Below are positions 25,024-33,297 of a stretch of DNA of 57,364 bases, piece by piece. Within the stretch, counting starts at the first letter, position 1. Every line of letters begins with the position of its first letter. The notes under the pieces are model-generated. The model had not been told where the DNA came from and made no database searches. It saw only the letters and a program-made list of their open reading frames with translations. The stretch lies in NCBI GenBank assembly GCA_903934325.1, contig CAIZNH010000024.1, forward strand, positions 1 to 57,364, read 5' to 3'. Source of the DNA: an uncultured Alphaproteobacteria bacterium. Lineage in GTDB: Bacteria; Pseudomonadota; Alphaproteobacteria; Sphingomonadales; Sphingomonadaceae. The position numbers and the translations under genes are program-made.

Positions 25024-26871
25024 ATGCACCAGTACGATGTCATCGTCATCGGCGGCGGGCACGCCGGGGTCGAAGCCGCTTGCGCTTCGGCGCGGATGGG
25101 TGCGCGCACGGCGCTGGTCTCCTTCGATCTCGACGCCATCGGCGCGATGAGCTGCAATCCTGCGATCGGGGGCCTCGGCAAGGGGCATCTGGTGCGGGAA
25201 GTCGATGCGCTCGACGGCGTGCTCGGCCGCGCAGCCGATGCAGGTGCGATCCACTATCGGATGCTAAACCGTTCCAAGGGTAGCGCCGTGTGGGGTCCGC
25301 GCGTGCAGGCAGACCGGGTGCGGTTCAAGGCGGCGGTGCAGGCGATTGTCCGTGCGCAAGCCAATCTGACGCTCGTTCAGGGCGAGGCGGCTGCACTCAA
25401 GCTCGCAGGCGGCACAGTCGCGGGGCTGGAACTGGCGGATGGCACCATCCTCGACGCCCCGCGCGTGGTGCTGTGCACCGGCACCTTCCTCGGCGGCGTG
25501 CTGTTCCGTGGCGAAGAGCGCTTCGAGGGCGGGCGCATCGGCGAGAATGCTGCCAAGCGGCTCGCCCAGCAGCTGCGCGGGGCCGATCTGCCCATGGCGC
25601 GCCTCAAGACCGGTACACCCCCGCGCCTAGACGGGCGGACGATCAACTGGGCGGTGCTCGAAGAACAGCCCTCTGACGGCGAGCGTTGGACCATGTCCGA
25701 CCTCACCCCCGCCCGCGTCAACCCACAGGTCTTCTGTGCAATCACCCGCACCACCCAGGCGGGGCACGAGGCAATCCGCGCCAATCTCCACCGCTCCCCG
25801 CTGTTCTCGGGCGCGATTGCGGCGGCAGGGCCGCGCTATTGTCCCTCGATCGAGGACAAGATCCACCGCTTCGGCGATCGCGAGGGCCATCAGGTCTTCC
25901 TTGAGCCTGAGGGGCTGGACACGCACCTGGTCTATCCGAACGGCATCAGCACATCGCTGCCGACCGACGTGCAGGAGGTGGTGGTGCGCGCCATGCCCGG
26001 GTGCGAACAGGCGGTGATCGTGCAGCCCGGCTATGCGGTGGAGTATGACCATATCGACCCGCGGGCGCTGACACCCGACTTGCAGGTCCGCGCCATCCCC
26101 GGGCTCTATTGCGCGGGGCAGATCAACGGCACCACGGGATACGAGGAAGCCGCCGCGCAGGGCCTTGTTGCGGGACTGGAAGCGGCTGCGGCTGCGCTCG
26201 GCAAGGCAGCGCTCGCGCTCGACCGCGCCAATGCCTATATCGCGGTGATGGTCGATGATCTCACCCTTCAGGGCGTCTCCGAGCCTTACCGGATGCTCAC
26301 CGCCCGCGCCGAGTACCGCCTGCGCCTGCGCGCCAATAATGCCGCTACCCGCCTGACGGGGCTGGGCATTGAAGCGGGCTGCATTGGCGAAGAGCGCCGC
26401 GCATGGTGGGAACGGCGCGAAGACTTGCGCGCAATGTTTCACGTGAAACATTCTGAGCGGATCCACGCCCGCGAGCTCGCCGATCTCGGTCTGCCCGTGC
26501 GGCGCGATCATGGGGAGAAGCCTATCTCGGAATGGCTGCGGCATGACGGGGTGAACCCCGAGGCCCTGTCTCCGTGGCTGGCGGAGGTCACCGCGCTCGA
26601 TCCCCTGCTTGCCGAGGAAATGGCCGAGGATGCCGCCTATGCGCCCTATCTGGCGCGGCAGGATGCGGAGCTGCGTGATCTGCGGGCGAGCGAGGCGCTG
26701 CCGCTGGCCGCAGACTTCCCCTATGGCGACGTGCCGGGTCTCTCCAACGAGATGGTCGAGCGCCTCACCAAGGCCGCGCCCGGTACGCTCGCGGCGGCGG
26801 GGCGGGTGCCCGGCGTGACCCCCGCCGCGCTTTCGGCCCTGCTGGTCCATGCCCGCAGGCGCGCGGCGTGA
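25024..26871 (+). CDS. mnmG: tRNA uridine-5-carboxymethylaminomethyl(34) synthesis enzyme MnmG
   Basis: 615 aa, normal length, FAD- and NADH-binding partner of MnmE. Motifs: [16 protein letters not shown] (FAD dinucleotide fold), [37 protein letters not shown], and [20 protein letters not shown]. Start set at [10 protein letters not shown]; in-frame sequence upstream reads through parS sites and is not conserved. A perfect parS at 26435-26450 codes AMFHVKH in the C-terminal helical part. Its stop overlaps the rsmG start. Confidence 0.97.
   Translation: MHQYDVIVIGGGHAGVEAACASARMGARTALVSFDLDAIGAMSCNPAIGGLGKGHLVREVDALDGVLGRAADAGAIHYRMLNRSKGSAVWGPRVQADRVRFKAAVQAIVRAQANLTLVQGEAAALKLAGGTVAGLELADGTILDAPRVVLCTGTFLGGVLFRGEERFEGGRIGENAAKRLAQQLRGADLPMARLKTGTPPRLDGRTINWAVLEEQPSDGERWTMSDLTPARVNPQVFCAITRTTQAGHEAIRANLHRSPLFSGAIAAAGPRYCPSIEDKIHRFGDREGHQVFLEPEGLDTHLVYPNGISTSLPTDVQEVVVRAMPGCEQAVIVQPGYAVEYDHIDPRALTPDLQVRAIPGLYCAGQINGTTGYEEAAAQGLVAGLEAAAAALGKAALALDRANAYIAVMVDDLTLQGVSEPYRMLTARAEYRLRLRANNAATRLTGLGIEAGCIGEERRAWWERREDLRAMFHVKHSERIHARELADLGLPVRRDHGEKPISEWLRHDGVNPEALSPWLAEVTALDPLLAEEMAEDAAYAPYLARQDAELRDLRASEALPLAADFPYGDVPGLSNEMVERLTKAAPGTLAAAGRVPGVTPAALSALLVHARRRAA
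26435..26450. other. parS: parS site 5 (inside mnmG)
   Basis: Exact TGTTTCACGTGAAACA within the 20-bp extended palindrome; translated as MFHVKH. Confidence 0.95.
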
Positions 26872-27494
26872 TTGTCACCGAAGACGAAGCCCGCGCCTAT
26901 GTTGCCGGGTTGACCGACGCTGCCGGCGTGGCGCGGCTCGATCGCTTTGCCGCGCTGGTGCTGGAGGAGAACCAGCGCCAGAACCTCATCGCAAAGGCTA
27001 CCGAGCCGCATATCTGGCAAAGGCACATCGCGGATTCGGCGCAATTGCTCGAAAATGTTTCACGTGAAACATTGGGCGCAAATGCGGGTGGGCCGTGGCT
27101 CGATCTCGGCAGTGGCCCCGGCTTTCCCGGCCTCGTGATCTCCGCCCTGTGCCCGAACATGCCCGTGGTGCTGGTCGAATCGCGCGCGCGGCGGGTGGAA
27201 TTCCTCGAATCGGCCATCGCCGCGTTGGGTTTGCACAAGTGCAGGGTCGAGGGACAGCGGCTCGAACGGGTTACGCCCTTTGCCGCCCGCGCCATTTCGG
27301 CACGCGCCTTTGCTCCTTTGCCCAAACTTCTCGAGCTATCCGCACCCTTCTCCACAAGGCACACCGCCTATGTCTTGCCCAAGGGACGATCGGCGGCGCA
27401 GGAATTGGAGGCACTGAAGCCTTCGATTCGGGCAATGTTTCACGTGAAACATTCCTTGACCGATTCCGACGCCGGGATCATCGTGAAGGCCTGA
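26868..27494 (+). CDS. rsmG: 16S rRNA (guanine(527)-N7)-methyltransferase RsmG
   Basis: 208 aa. SAM-binding Rossmann motif [17 protein letters not shown], followed by [15 protein letters not shown] and [19 protein letters not shown]. Methylates G527 of 16S rRNA near the decoding site. Starts at GTG 26868 overlapping the mnmG stop. Two perfect parS sites sit within it: 27056-27071, coding NVSRET before the SAM motif, and 27436-27451, coding MFHVKH near the C-terminus. Both fall in surface-loop or tail positions. Confidence 0.95.
   Translation: MIVTEDEARAYVAGLTDAAGVARLDRFAALVLEENQRQNLIAKATEPHIWQRHIADSAQLLENVSRETLGANAGGPWLDLGSGPGFPGLVISALCPNMPVVLVESRARRVEFLESAIAALGLHKCRVEGQRLERVTPFAARAISARAFAPLPKLLELSAPFSTRHTAYVLPKGRSAAQELEALKPSIRAMFHVKHSLTDSDAGIIVKA
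27056..27071. other. parS: parS site 6 (inside rsmG)
   Basis: Exact TGTTTCACGTGAAACA with AAT/ATT flanks; translated in another frame (NVSRET). Confidence 0.95.
27436..27451. other. parS: parS site 7 (inside rsmG, near 3' end)
   Basis: Exact TGTTTCACGTGAAACA with AAT/ATT flanks; translated as MFHVKH. Confidence 0.95.
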
Positions 27495-27550
27495 CACGCG
27501 CATTGCGCTGCGGATTCAACCGGAATCCCGCGCGCGGGAGGACGGATAGC

Positions 27551-28327
27551 ATGTTGACCATCGCGATCGCCAACCAGAAGGGCGGGGTGGGCAAGACCAC
27601 CACCGCCATCAATATCGCCACGGCGATGGCGGCGACGGGCTGGCGCACGCTGCTGATCGATCTCGATCCGCAGGGCAATGCCTCGACCGGCCTCGGCGTC
27701 CATTCTGCTTCACGTGAAATCTCCAGCTATGATCTGCTGGTCGATGAAGTCGCGCTCGACAGCGCCATTGTCCCGACCACGATCCCGCGGCTCGATATCG
27801 TGCCGGCGACGGTTGATCTCTCGGGCGCGGAGGTCGAGCTGGTGTCGGTGGAGGATCGCACCTCGCGGCTGCGCCAGGCGCTGGAGAGCCATAAGGGTCA
27901 CGAGATCTGTTTCATCGACTGCCCGCCCTCGCTGGGCCTGCTGACGCTCAACGCCCTGTGCGCCGCCGATACGCTGCTGGTGCCGCTGCAGTGCGAATTC
28001 TTCGCGCTCGAGGGCCTCAGCCAGCTGCTCCAGACCGTCGATCAGGTGCAGCAGCGCTTCAATCCGCGCCTCGGCATCATCGGCGTGGCGCTGACCATGT
28101 TCGATCGCCGCAACCGCCTGACCGATCAGGTGTCCGACGATGTGCGCGATTGCCTCGGCGGGCTGGTGTTCGATACGGTGATCCCGCGCAACGTGCGCCT
28201 CTCCGAAGCGCCGAGCCACGGGCTCCCCGCACTCATCTATGACCAGCATTGCACCGGTAGCCGCGCCTATATGTCGCTGGCCCGCGAGCTGATTGGTCGG
28301 TTCCCCGCAGAAAGACAGGCCGCATGA
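27551..28327 (+). CDS. parA: Chromosome partitioning ATPase ParA
   Basis: 258 aa. Deviant Walker A QKGGVGKTT (signature Lys10, P-loop Lys15), Walker A' region LLIDLDPQGNASTGLG, Walker B CFIDCPPSLGLLT. Short Soj-type chromosomal ParA without an N-terminal HTH. ATP-bound dimers coat the nucleoid and pull ParB-parS. Start at ATG 27551 with a GGGAGGACGG leader, because in-frame codons further upstream lie in rsmG. A degenerate parS core lies at 27706-27721. Stop overlaps parB start. Confidence 0.97.
   Translation: MLTIAIANQKGGVGKTTTAINIATAMAATGWRTLLIDLDPQGNASTGLGVHSASREISSYDLLVDEVALDSAIVPTTIPRLDIVPATVDLSGAEVELVSVEDRTSRLRQALESHKGHEICFIDCPPSLGLLTLNALCAADTLLVPLQCEFFALEGLSQLLQTVDQVQQRFNPRLGIIGVALTMFDRRNRLTDQVSDDVRDCLGGLVFDTVIPRNVRLSEAPSHGLPALIYDQHCTGSRAYMSLARELIGRFPAERQAA
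27706..27721. other. parS: Degenerate parS-like site 8 (inside parA)
   Basis: TGCTTCACGTGAAATC keeps the 10-bp core TTCACGTGAA but has three mismatches outside it. A weak or decayed ParB site. Confidence 0.5.
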
Positions 28328-29292
28328 GCGACGATACCACACAACCCGTTGATTTGTCTGTCAATTCCCGTCTTTCGGCGGAGAAGCCGCGGCGGCTTGG
28401 CAAGGGGCTGGGGGCGCTTCTCGGCGAGACCCGGCGCGAAGAACCGCTGGTGCGGCGCGAGGAGCCGGCCGAGCCGGTGGCGACCGCCTCGGGCGCATCG
28501 CTGCGGATGATTGCGCTGGCGAATATCAAGCCGCTGCCCGGCAACCCGCGCAAGCATTTCGACGAGAATGCCCTGAACGAGCTTGCCGCCTCGATCGCCA
28601 CGCGCGGGGTGATCCAGCCGATCATCGTCCGCCCGCACCCCGAAGGCACGGGTTACCAGCTGGTCGCCGGTGAACGTCGCTGGCGCGCGGCGCAGAAGGC
28701 GCGGCTGCACGAGATTCCGGCGCTCGTCCGCCTGCTGACCGAGCGCGAGGTGATGGCGCTGGCGCTGATCGAGAACCTCCAGCGCGAGGATCTCAACCCG
28801 GTCGAGGAAGCGCGCGCCTATCACCGCCTCTCCGAGGAGGAGGGGATGATCCAGGTCGACATCGCCAAGATGGTCGAAAAGTCGCGCAGCCACGTCGCCA
28901 ACATGATGCGGCTGATGACCCTGCCGGATCGCGTGCTCGACTGGGTGGAGGAGGGCAGGCTCACCACCGGCCATGTGCGCGCGCTGATCGGCCGTCCGGA
29001 TGCGCTGCATCTGGCCGAGATCGCGGTGACCGAAGGCCTCTCGGTGCGCGACATGGAGGGTCTGACCCGCAAGGCGAACCGCGAGGCGGCCAAGCACAAG
29101 GCCCAGCCCACCCTGCCGCTGAACGAGAACGCCGATATTCTCGCGGTGCAGCAACATCTTGAGGAATTTCTGGGCCTTGGCGTAAAGATCAAGCCCGAGG
29201 TGGACCCGCGCAAGGGAACGATCACGATCCGCTACACCACGCTCGATCAGCTCGATCTGGTGTGTCAGCGCCTCACCGGCGGCGAGTTCTGA
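28324..29292 (+). CDS. parB: Chromosome partitioning protein ParB
   Basis: 322 aa. The N-terminal basic segment RRLGKGLGALLGE contacts ParA; the CTPase/sulfiredoxin-like domain has PRKHFDENALNELAASI, GVIQPIIVRP and GERRWRAAQ; a central HTH (VDIAKMVEKSRSHVANMMRLM) reads parS; the C-terminal dimer domain ends in GTITIRYTTLDQLD. It should load at the parS sites clustered within 0.6-4.2 kb upstream and spread as CTP clamps. Overlaps parA by four bases; a strong terminator follows. Confidence 0.97.
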   Translation: MSDDTTQPVDLSVNSRLSAEKPRRLGKGLGALLGETRREEPLVRREEPAEPVATASGASLRMIALANIKPLPGNPRKHFDENALNELAASIATRGVIQPIIVRPHPEGTGYQLVAGERRWRAAQKARLHEIPALVRLLTEREVMALALIENLQREDLNPVEEARAYHRLSEEEGMIQVDIAKMVEKSRSHVANMMRLMTLPDRVLDWVEEGRLTTGHVRALIGRPDALHLAEIAVTEGLSVRDMEGLTRKANREAAKHKAQPTLPLNENADILAVQQHLEEFLGLGVKIKPEVDPRKGTITIRYTTLDQLDLVCQRLTGGEF

Positions 29293-29316
29293 TCACTCCA
29301 ACTGGCTGACAGGCAC

Positions 29317-29362
29317 AAAAAAGCCCCGCAAAGTCGTATCGCGCGACTTTGCGGGGCTTTTT
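29317..29362. terminator. Strong bidirectional intrinsic terminator after parB
   Basis: A perfect 14-bp stem (GCCCCGCAAAGTCG at 29323-29336, its complement at 29344-29357), preceded by A6 and followed by T5, so it works on both strands. It ends the mnm-rsmG-par run and also the convergent glycine-zipper gene. Confidence 0.93.
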
Positions 29363-29377
29363 GCTTGAGCGAGGCGC

Positions 29378-30196
29378 TCAGTCGTCGCTGCGCAGGAGCT
29401 TGCCCTTGGGGCGCGGCGCGGGAATGATGCGGGTGGCGCCGGGGACGGTGTAGCGCTCCTCGCGCACAGTCTCGCGCACCACCACCTGCTGCGGCGTATC
29501 GCGGCGCACCTGCACCATCACCATCTGCGGCGGCGGGGCGTAATAGCCGTAAGCCATCGGGTAGCCGTAGCTCATCGGATAGGGCGCATAGGGGATCTCG
29601 CGCGAAGCGATGTGGGTGCCCGGGGTGCCGTAGGCCGACAGATAGGTATCGAGCGCGGCCTCGCAGTCGTAGCGGTCCTCGTCATCATCGCCGTCGAACA
29701 GGCTGCCGAGCAACCCGCCGATCAGCCCGCCGCCACCGACGCCGAGCACGGTGCCGAGCACGCGGTCACCCACGCCGGCGATTTCATATCCGGCAAAGCC
29801 CCCGGCAATTGCGCCAAGCAATCCGCCGATGATCGCGCCGGTATCGTCCTTGTCCTGCCCCTTGGTCCGGCGGCGGCATTCGTCGAGCCACTGCTGGCGC
29901 TCGAACACCACGGGGGCATAGGCGGGCGCGGGCATGGCGTGGCCCTGCGGCATGGTGGTGGCCGGGATGTAGCGGGTGCGGGTGATGGTCTCGACCCCGT
30001 CGACGATCGTGGTCGTCTCGGTCACCTTGAGCGGAGCAGGGGCGGGCGCGGTGCGGTATTCGGGCGGAAGCTGGCGCACTTCGACCTCGGCCATCGGGGC
30101 GAGCGGCGGCAATCCGGTGTAATCCTGCGCCTGCACCGCGGCCGGAAGGGCCAGCGCGATAGCGGCGAGCGGAAGAGTCGAGATCAGCTTGGGCAT
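29378..30196 (-). CDS. Exported glycine-zipper (17-kDa antigen-like) protein
   Basis: 272 aa. Signal peptide (LISTLPLAAIALALPAAVQAQ), a Pro-rich region, a helix with paired Cys/Arg (WLDECRRRTKGQDKDD), then a glycine-zipper double helix (GAIIGGLLGAIAGGFAGYE and LGVGGGGLIGGLLGSLF) and a Tyr/Pro-rich region (YPMSYGYPMAYGYYAPPP). Such 2TM glycine-zipper domains sit in or near the outer membrane. Start chosen at MPKLIST, with GGGGG upstream. The function is unknown. Confidence 0.85.
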   Translation of the reverse strand: MPKLISTLPLAAIALALPAAVQAQDYTGLPPLAPMAEVEVRQLPPEYRTAPAPAPLKVTETTTIVDGVETITRTRYIPATTMPQGHAMPAPAYAPVVFERQQWLDECRRRTKGQDKDDTGAIIGGLLGAIAGGFAGYEIAGVGDRVLGTVLGVGGGGLIGGLLGSLFDGDDDEDRYDCEAALDTYLSAYGTPGTHIASREIPYAPYPMSYGYPMAYGYYAPPPQMVMVQVRRDTPQQVVVRETVREERYTVPGATRIIPAPRPKGKLLRSDD

Positions 30197-30305
30197 GGGC
30201 AATTCCCCCTGAGTCAGCCGGACGCGGCTGATGGTTAGCAAAAGCTTACCATCGACTCGGGCGTGCCCCCAAAGGCCTTGTGCGATGTGTCCCGTTTCGG
30301 GCCGC

Positions 30306-30806
30306 TCAGATGCGTTCGGAGAGCAATGCCGCCAGCGCGGTCACCCCCTCGGCGTCGGCTTCGGTGAAGCGCGCCGGGGTGGGGCTGTCGAGATCGATCA
30401 CCGCGATTACCGCGCCATCCTTCAGCACCGGCACCACCAACTCGCTCGCGCTCGCCGAATCGCAGGCGATGTGCCCGGGGAAGACGTGGACATCCTCCAC
30501 AAGTTGCGCGGCGCGACTTTCCGCGGCCGTCCCGCACACGCCCTTGCCGAAGGGAATGCGGATGCAGGCTGGGCGGCCCACAAACGGACCGAGCACCAGC
30601 TCGTCCGCGCCGCCGTCCTTGGCCGGGCCCACGCGGTAGAACCCCGCCCAGTTCAGATCGGGCAGAAACTCCCACAGCAGCGCCGCGACATTGGCCATGT
30701 TGGCGACCGCATCGGGCTCGCCCGCCGTCAGCGCATCGGCGGCCGCGCACAGATCGCGGTAGACTTCGCCAAGATCGGCATCGGCGGCGGGCTTGAAATC
30801 ATACAT
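30306..30806 (-). CDS. msrC: GAF-domain free methionine-(R)-sulfoxide reductase
   Basis: 166 aa single GAF domain. Conserved fRMsr residues: NWAGFYRVGP, the cysteine in FGKGVCGTAA, and DVHVFPGHIACDSAS, with the catalytic Cys. It reduces free Met-R-sulfoxide, using thioredoxin as donor. Start chosen at MYDFKPAADAD, the family N-terminus; upstream in-frame codons overlap the divergent dehydrogenase gene. A near-perfect 19-bp palindrome lies within it at 30501-30519. Confidence 0.9.
   Translation of the reverse strand: MYDFKPAADADLGEVYRDLCAAADALTAGEPDAVANMANVAALLWEFLPDLNWAGFYRVGPAKDGGADELVLGPFVGRPACIRIPFGKGVCGTAAESRAAQLVEDVHVFPGHIACDSASASELVVPVLKDGAVIAVIDLDSPTPARFTEADAEGVTALAALLSERI
30501..30519. 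repeat. Near-perfect 19-bp intragenic palindrome in msrC
   Basis: AAGTTGCGC-G-GCGCGACTT, differing at one base from the perfect palindrome at 47791-47809 in the ligase gene. Confidence 0.65.
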
Positions 30807-30870
30807 CGGAAGAGGTGCCTTCACAGCTTGTGTGTTGCCGCGCGCGCAGGGCGGCTCTATCTCCCCCCAC

Positions 30871-32349
30871 ATGGCAATCTTCCGCAAAATCGCAATCGCC
30901 CTTGGCATCATTTGTCTTCTCGCCGGTGGAGCTTTCTGGTTCCTCAGCCGCGGAGACACCGCAGACCTCTCGGTCGACGCTGTCGCCGGGACGGAACCGG
31001 TGTTGCAGGAAGGCGATCCGCAAAACTTCCCGACGGTGCAGATTGCCAAGCCTGTGGGCTGGGCTGCGGGTGAGGCGCCGGTGGCGGCCAAGGGCCTCGA
31101 AGTCGTGCGCTTTGCCGATGGGCTGGAGCATCCGCGCATCCTTTATGCCCTGCCCAATGGCGATGTGCTGGCCACGCTCACCCGCGCGCCCAAGGCTGGC
31201 GGCGGCGGCGGTTTTCTGGACGCGATCAAGGCCTGGATTGCCGACAAGCTGCTGAGCGAGGCTGGTGCGACCGGAGACAGCCCCAACCAGATCGTGCTGC
31301 TGCGCGATGCCGACGGCAATGGCTCGGCCGAGGTCAAGGCGGTGCTCCTGGAAGAGGGGCTCGATTCGCCCTCCGGCATGAGCTGGAAGGACGGCACGCT
31401 CTATGTCGCCAATCACAATGCCCTGCTGGCGGTGCCCTATACGCTTGGCGACACCAAGATCACCGGCACCCTCGCCAAGCTGATGGACCTGCCCGGCGGC
31501 GGCGGCCACTGGATGCGCAATGTCGAGATTTCGCCCGATGGCAAGGTCCTGTTCGTCGCGGTCGGATCGGTCAGCAATATCGGCGAGGCCGGCATGGAGG
31601 TCGAAGAAGGCCGCGCCATGATCTGGGAGTATAATCTCGAGACCAAGCGCCAGCGCAAATATGCCGTCGGCCTGCGCAATCCCAACGGGATGGACTTCAA
31701 TCCCTGGACTGGCGAGCTGTGGACCACCGTGAACGAGCGCGACATGCTCGGCTCGGATCTGGTGCCCGATTATCTCACCAACGTGCCGGTGGGTGCGCAG
31801 TACGGCTGGCCGTGGATCTACTACAAGAACAACTTCGATCGCCGGGTCGAAGCGCCGATGCCCAAGTTCCTGCAGGAATATACCCGCAATCCGCAATATG
31901 CGCTGGGGCCCCATGTGGCCGCGCTGGGGCTGGTGTTCGTGAAGGAAGGCCATGTGATGGGCGATGGTTTCGCCAGCGGGGCCTTCATCGCGCGGCATGG
32001 TTCGTGGAACCGCAAGCCGCCCTCGGGCTATGACGTGGTCTATGTCGCCTTCGACAAGTTCGGCAATCCGACGGGCAAGCCGGTGCCGGTGCTGACCGGC
32101 TTCCTCAAGGACGATGGCACCACCCGCGGCCGTCCGACCTGGGTGGAATGGGCGAGCGACGGCGCGCTGCTGGTGTCGGACGATACAGCGGGGATCATCT
32201 GGCGCGTGCGTTCGCCCTCGGCCACGCCCGCCGCGGCGATTGCGCGTCTGAAGAGCGAGAAGCTCCCCGCGCTGAAGGGGCTGAAGGACCGGCGCGCGGC
32301 CTTCGAGGAAGATTACCTGCGCCAGCAGGCGGGTCAGAAGGTGAATTGA
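30871..32349 (+). CDS. PQQ-dependent sugar dehydrogenase (glucose/sorbosone dehydrogenase family)
   Basis: 492 aa. N-terminal membrane anchor or uncleaved signal (FRKIAIALGIICLLAGGAFWFL), then a six-bladed propeller of the soluble glucose dehydrogenase type (VVRFADGLEHPRILYALPNGDVL, HWMRNVEISPDGKVLFVAVGS, GLRNPNGMDFNPWTGELW, FIARHGSWNRKPPSGYDVV). It should oxidise aldoses or aldehydes in the periplasm with PQQ. No PQQ synthesis genes are in the window. Start at ATG 30871; ribosome site poor. A type A palindrome follows. Confidence 0.88.
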   Translation: MAIFRKIAIALGIICLLAGGAFWFLSRGDTADLSVDAVAGTEPVLQEGDPQNFPTVQIAKPVGWAAGEAPVAAKGLEVVRFADGLEHPRILYALPNGDVLATLTRAPKAGGGGGFLDAIKAWIADKLLSEAGATGDSPNQIVLLRDADGNGSAEVKAVLLEEGLDSPSGMSWKDGTLYVANHNALLAVPYTLGDTKITGTLAKLMDLPGGGGHWMRNVEISPDGKVLFVAVGSVSNIGEAGMEVEEGRAMIWEYNLETKRQRKYAVGLRNPNGMDFNPWTGELWTTVNERDMLGSDLVPDYLTNVPVGAQYGWPWIYYKNNFDRRVEAPMPKFLQEYTRNPQYALGPHVAALGLVFVKEGHVMGDGFASGAFIARHGSWNRKPPSGYDVVYVAFDKFGNPTGKPVPVLTGFLKDDGTTRGRPTWVEWASDGALLVSDDTAGIIWRVRSPSATPAAAIARLKSEKLPALKGLKDRRAAFEEDYLRQQAGQKVN

Positions 32350-32364
32350 AGGCTTTTTGTTTGC

Positions 32365-32472
32365 GGCCACCTTTGGTGGCGCAGACGCTCCTTCCCTCTG
32401 GCCGCCCCGCCCGGCCACCAATAGTGCCACTATGTTGTGGTGGCCGGGCGGGGAGGCGGGGTGGGCGGTCTG
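32365..32472. repeat. Complete palindromic intergenic repeat (type A)
   Basis: A small hairpin GCCACC-TTT-GGTGGC (32366-32380), then a large palindrome: arm CCCCGCCCGGCCACCA (ending 32420), an inner 13-nt palindrome ATAGTGCCACTAT (32421-32433), and arm TGGTGGCCGGGCGGGG (32438-32453), with outer CAGAC/GTCTG ends at 32382-32386 and 32468-32472. Halves of the same element close both window ends. It separates convergent genes and may work as a bidirectional terminator. Confidence 0.85.
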
Positions 32473-32477
32473 AAACC

Positions 32478-33296
32478 CTAAAGCCTCTTTCCGGCGCGCC
32501 CGGCGATCTCTGTCGCGAATTGCAGCGCGGTGCGGCCTGAGCGGTTGCCGCGCTGGATCGCGAAGGCCATTGCCTCCTCCGCATCGAAGCCGAGGCCAAG
32601 CGGTGCGAGATAGCCCGCCAGGATCGCGAGATAGGTGTCCTTGTCCGCCGGGTGGAAGCCCAGCGTCAGCCCGAAGCGGTCCGCCAGCGCCAGCGCATCG
32701 TCGCGCTCGTCGCGTTCGTGGATGGCGGCGCTGGTATCCTCGCGCTCGACAATCGCGCGGCGATTGGCAGTCACCACGATGCGGATGTGGGCGGGACGCG
32801 GGGCGATGCCGCCGTCGAGCAGGCTTCTGAGGGCGAGCATCTCCGCCCGGCCGTCCTCGCCAAAGCCGAGATCGTCGATGAAGAGCAGGAAGGCGCGGGG
32901 TTGGCCCGCGAGCTCGGCGATCAGCGCGGGGAAGCTGGCGAGGCTTCCGGGCGCGATCTGCACCAGCGCCAGCGCGCCGTCGCTTTCGCACTGCACATCG
33001 GCCACAGCCGCGCGCACCAGCGCCGATTTGCCCATCCCGCGCGCGCCCCACAGCAAGGTGTCATGCGCCGCCGCGCCGGTCGCCAGACGCGCGCAATTGG
33101 CGTGCACCGCGGCTTTCTGCGCGTCGATCCCGTGGAGCGCATCCAGCGGCAGGGCATCAAGCGCGGGAACGGCCTGCGCATTGCCGTTCGCCCAGAGATA
33201 GGCGGGATGGGCGAGCCAGTCAGTCGGCGGCTGGGCAGGGGGCGCGAGCCGCTCCAGCGCGGCGGCGATCCGGGCCAGCTCTCCCGCCGCGTCCAT
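32478..33296 (-). CDS. DUF815-family AAA ATPase
   Basis: 272 aa. P-loop LLWGARGMGKSALVRAA near residue 100, Walker B AFLLFIDDLGFGE, arginine-rich sensor region (RIVVTANRRAIVE; RDDALALADRFGLTLGF). DUF815 proteins are DnaA/RuvB-related ATPases of unknown role. Start chosen at MDAAGELARIA, one base after the acyl-CoA dehydrogenase stop, so coupled to it. The stop lies six bases from the type A repeat. Confidence 0.88.
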   Translation of the reverse strand: MDAAGELARIAAALERLAPPAQPPTDWLAHPAYLWANGNAQAVPALDALPLDALHGIDAQKAAVHANCARLATGAAAHDTLLWGARGMGKSALVRAAVADVQCESDGALALVQIAPGSLASFPALIAELAGQPRAFLLFIDDLGFGEDGRAEMLALRSLLDGGIAPRPAHIRIVVTANRRAIVEREDTSAAIHERDERDDALALADRFGLTLGFHPADKDTYLAILAGYLAPLGLGFDAEEAMAFAIQRGNRSGRTALQFATEIAGRAGKRL

Positions 33297-33297
33297 C

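Noticed and set aside
30799..33051. A 750-codon minus-strand frame across the sugar dehydrogenase and DUF815 genes
   Set aside because: It shows no family motifs, runs through the type A repeat, and is antisense or out of frame to two recognisable genes.
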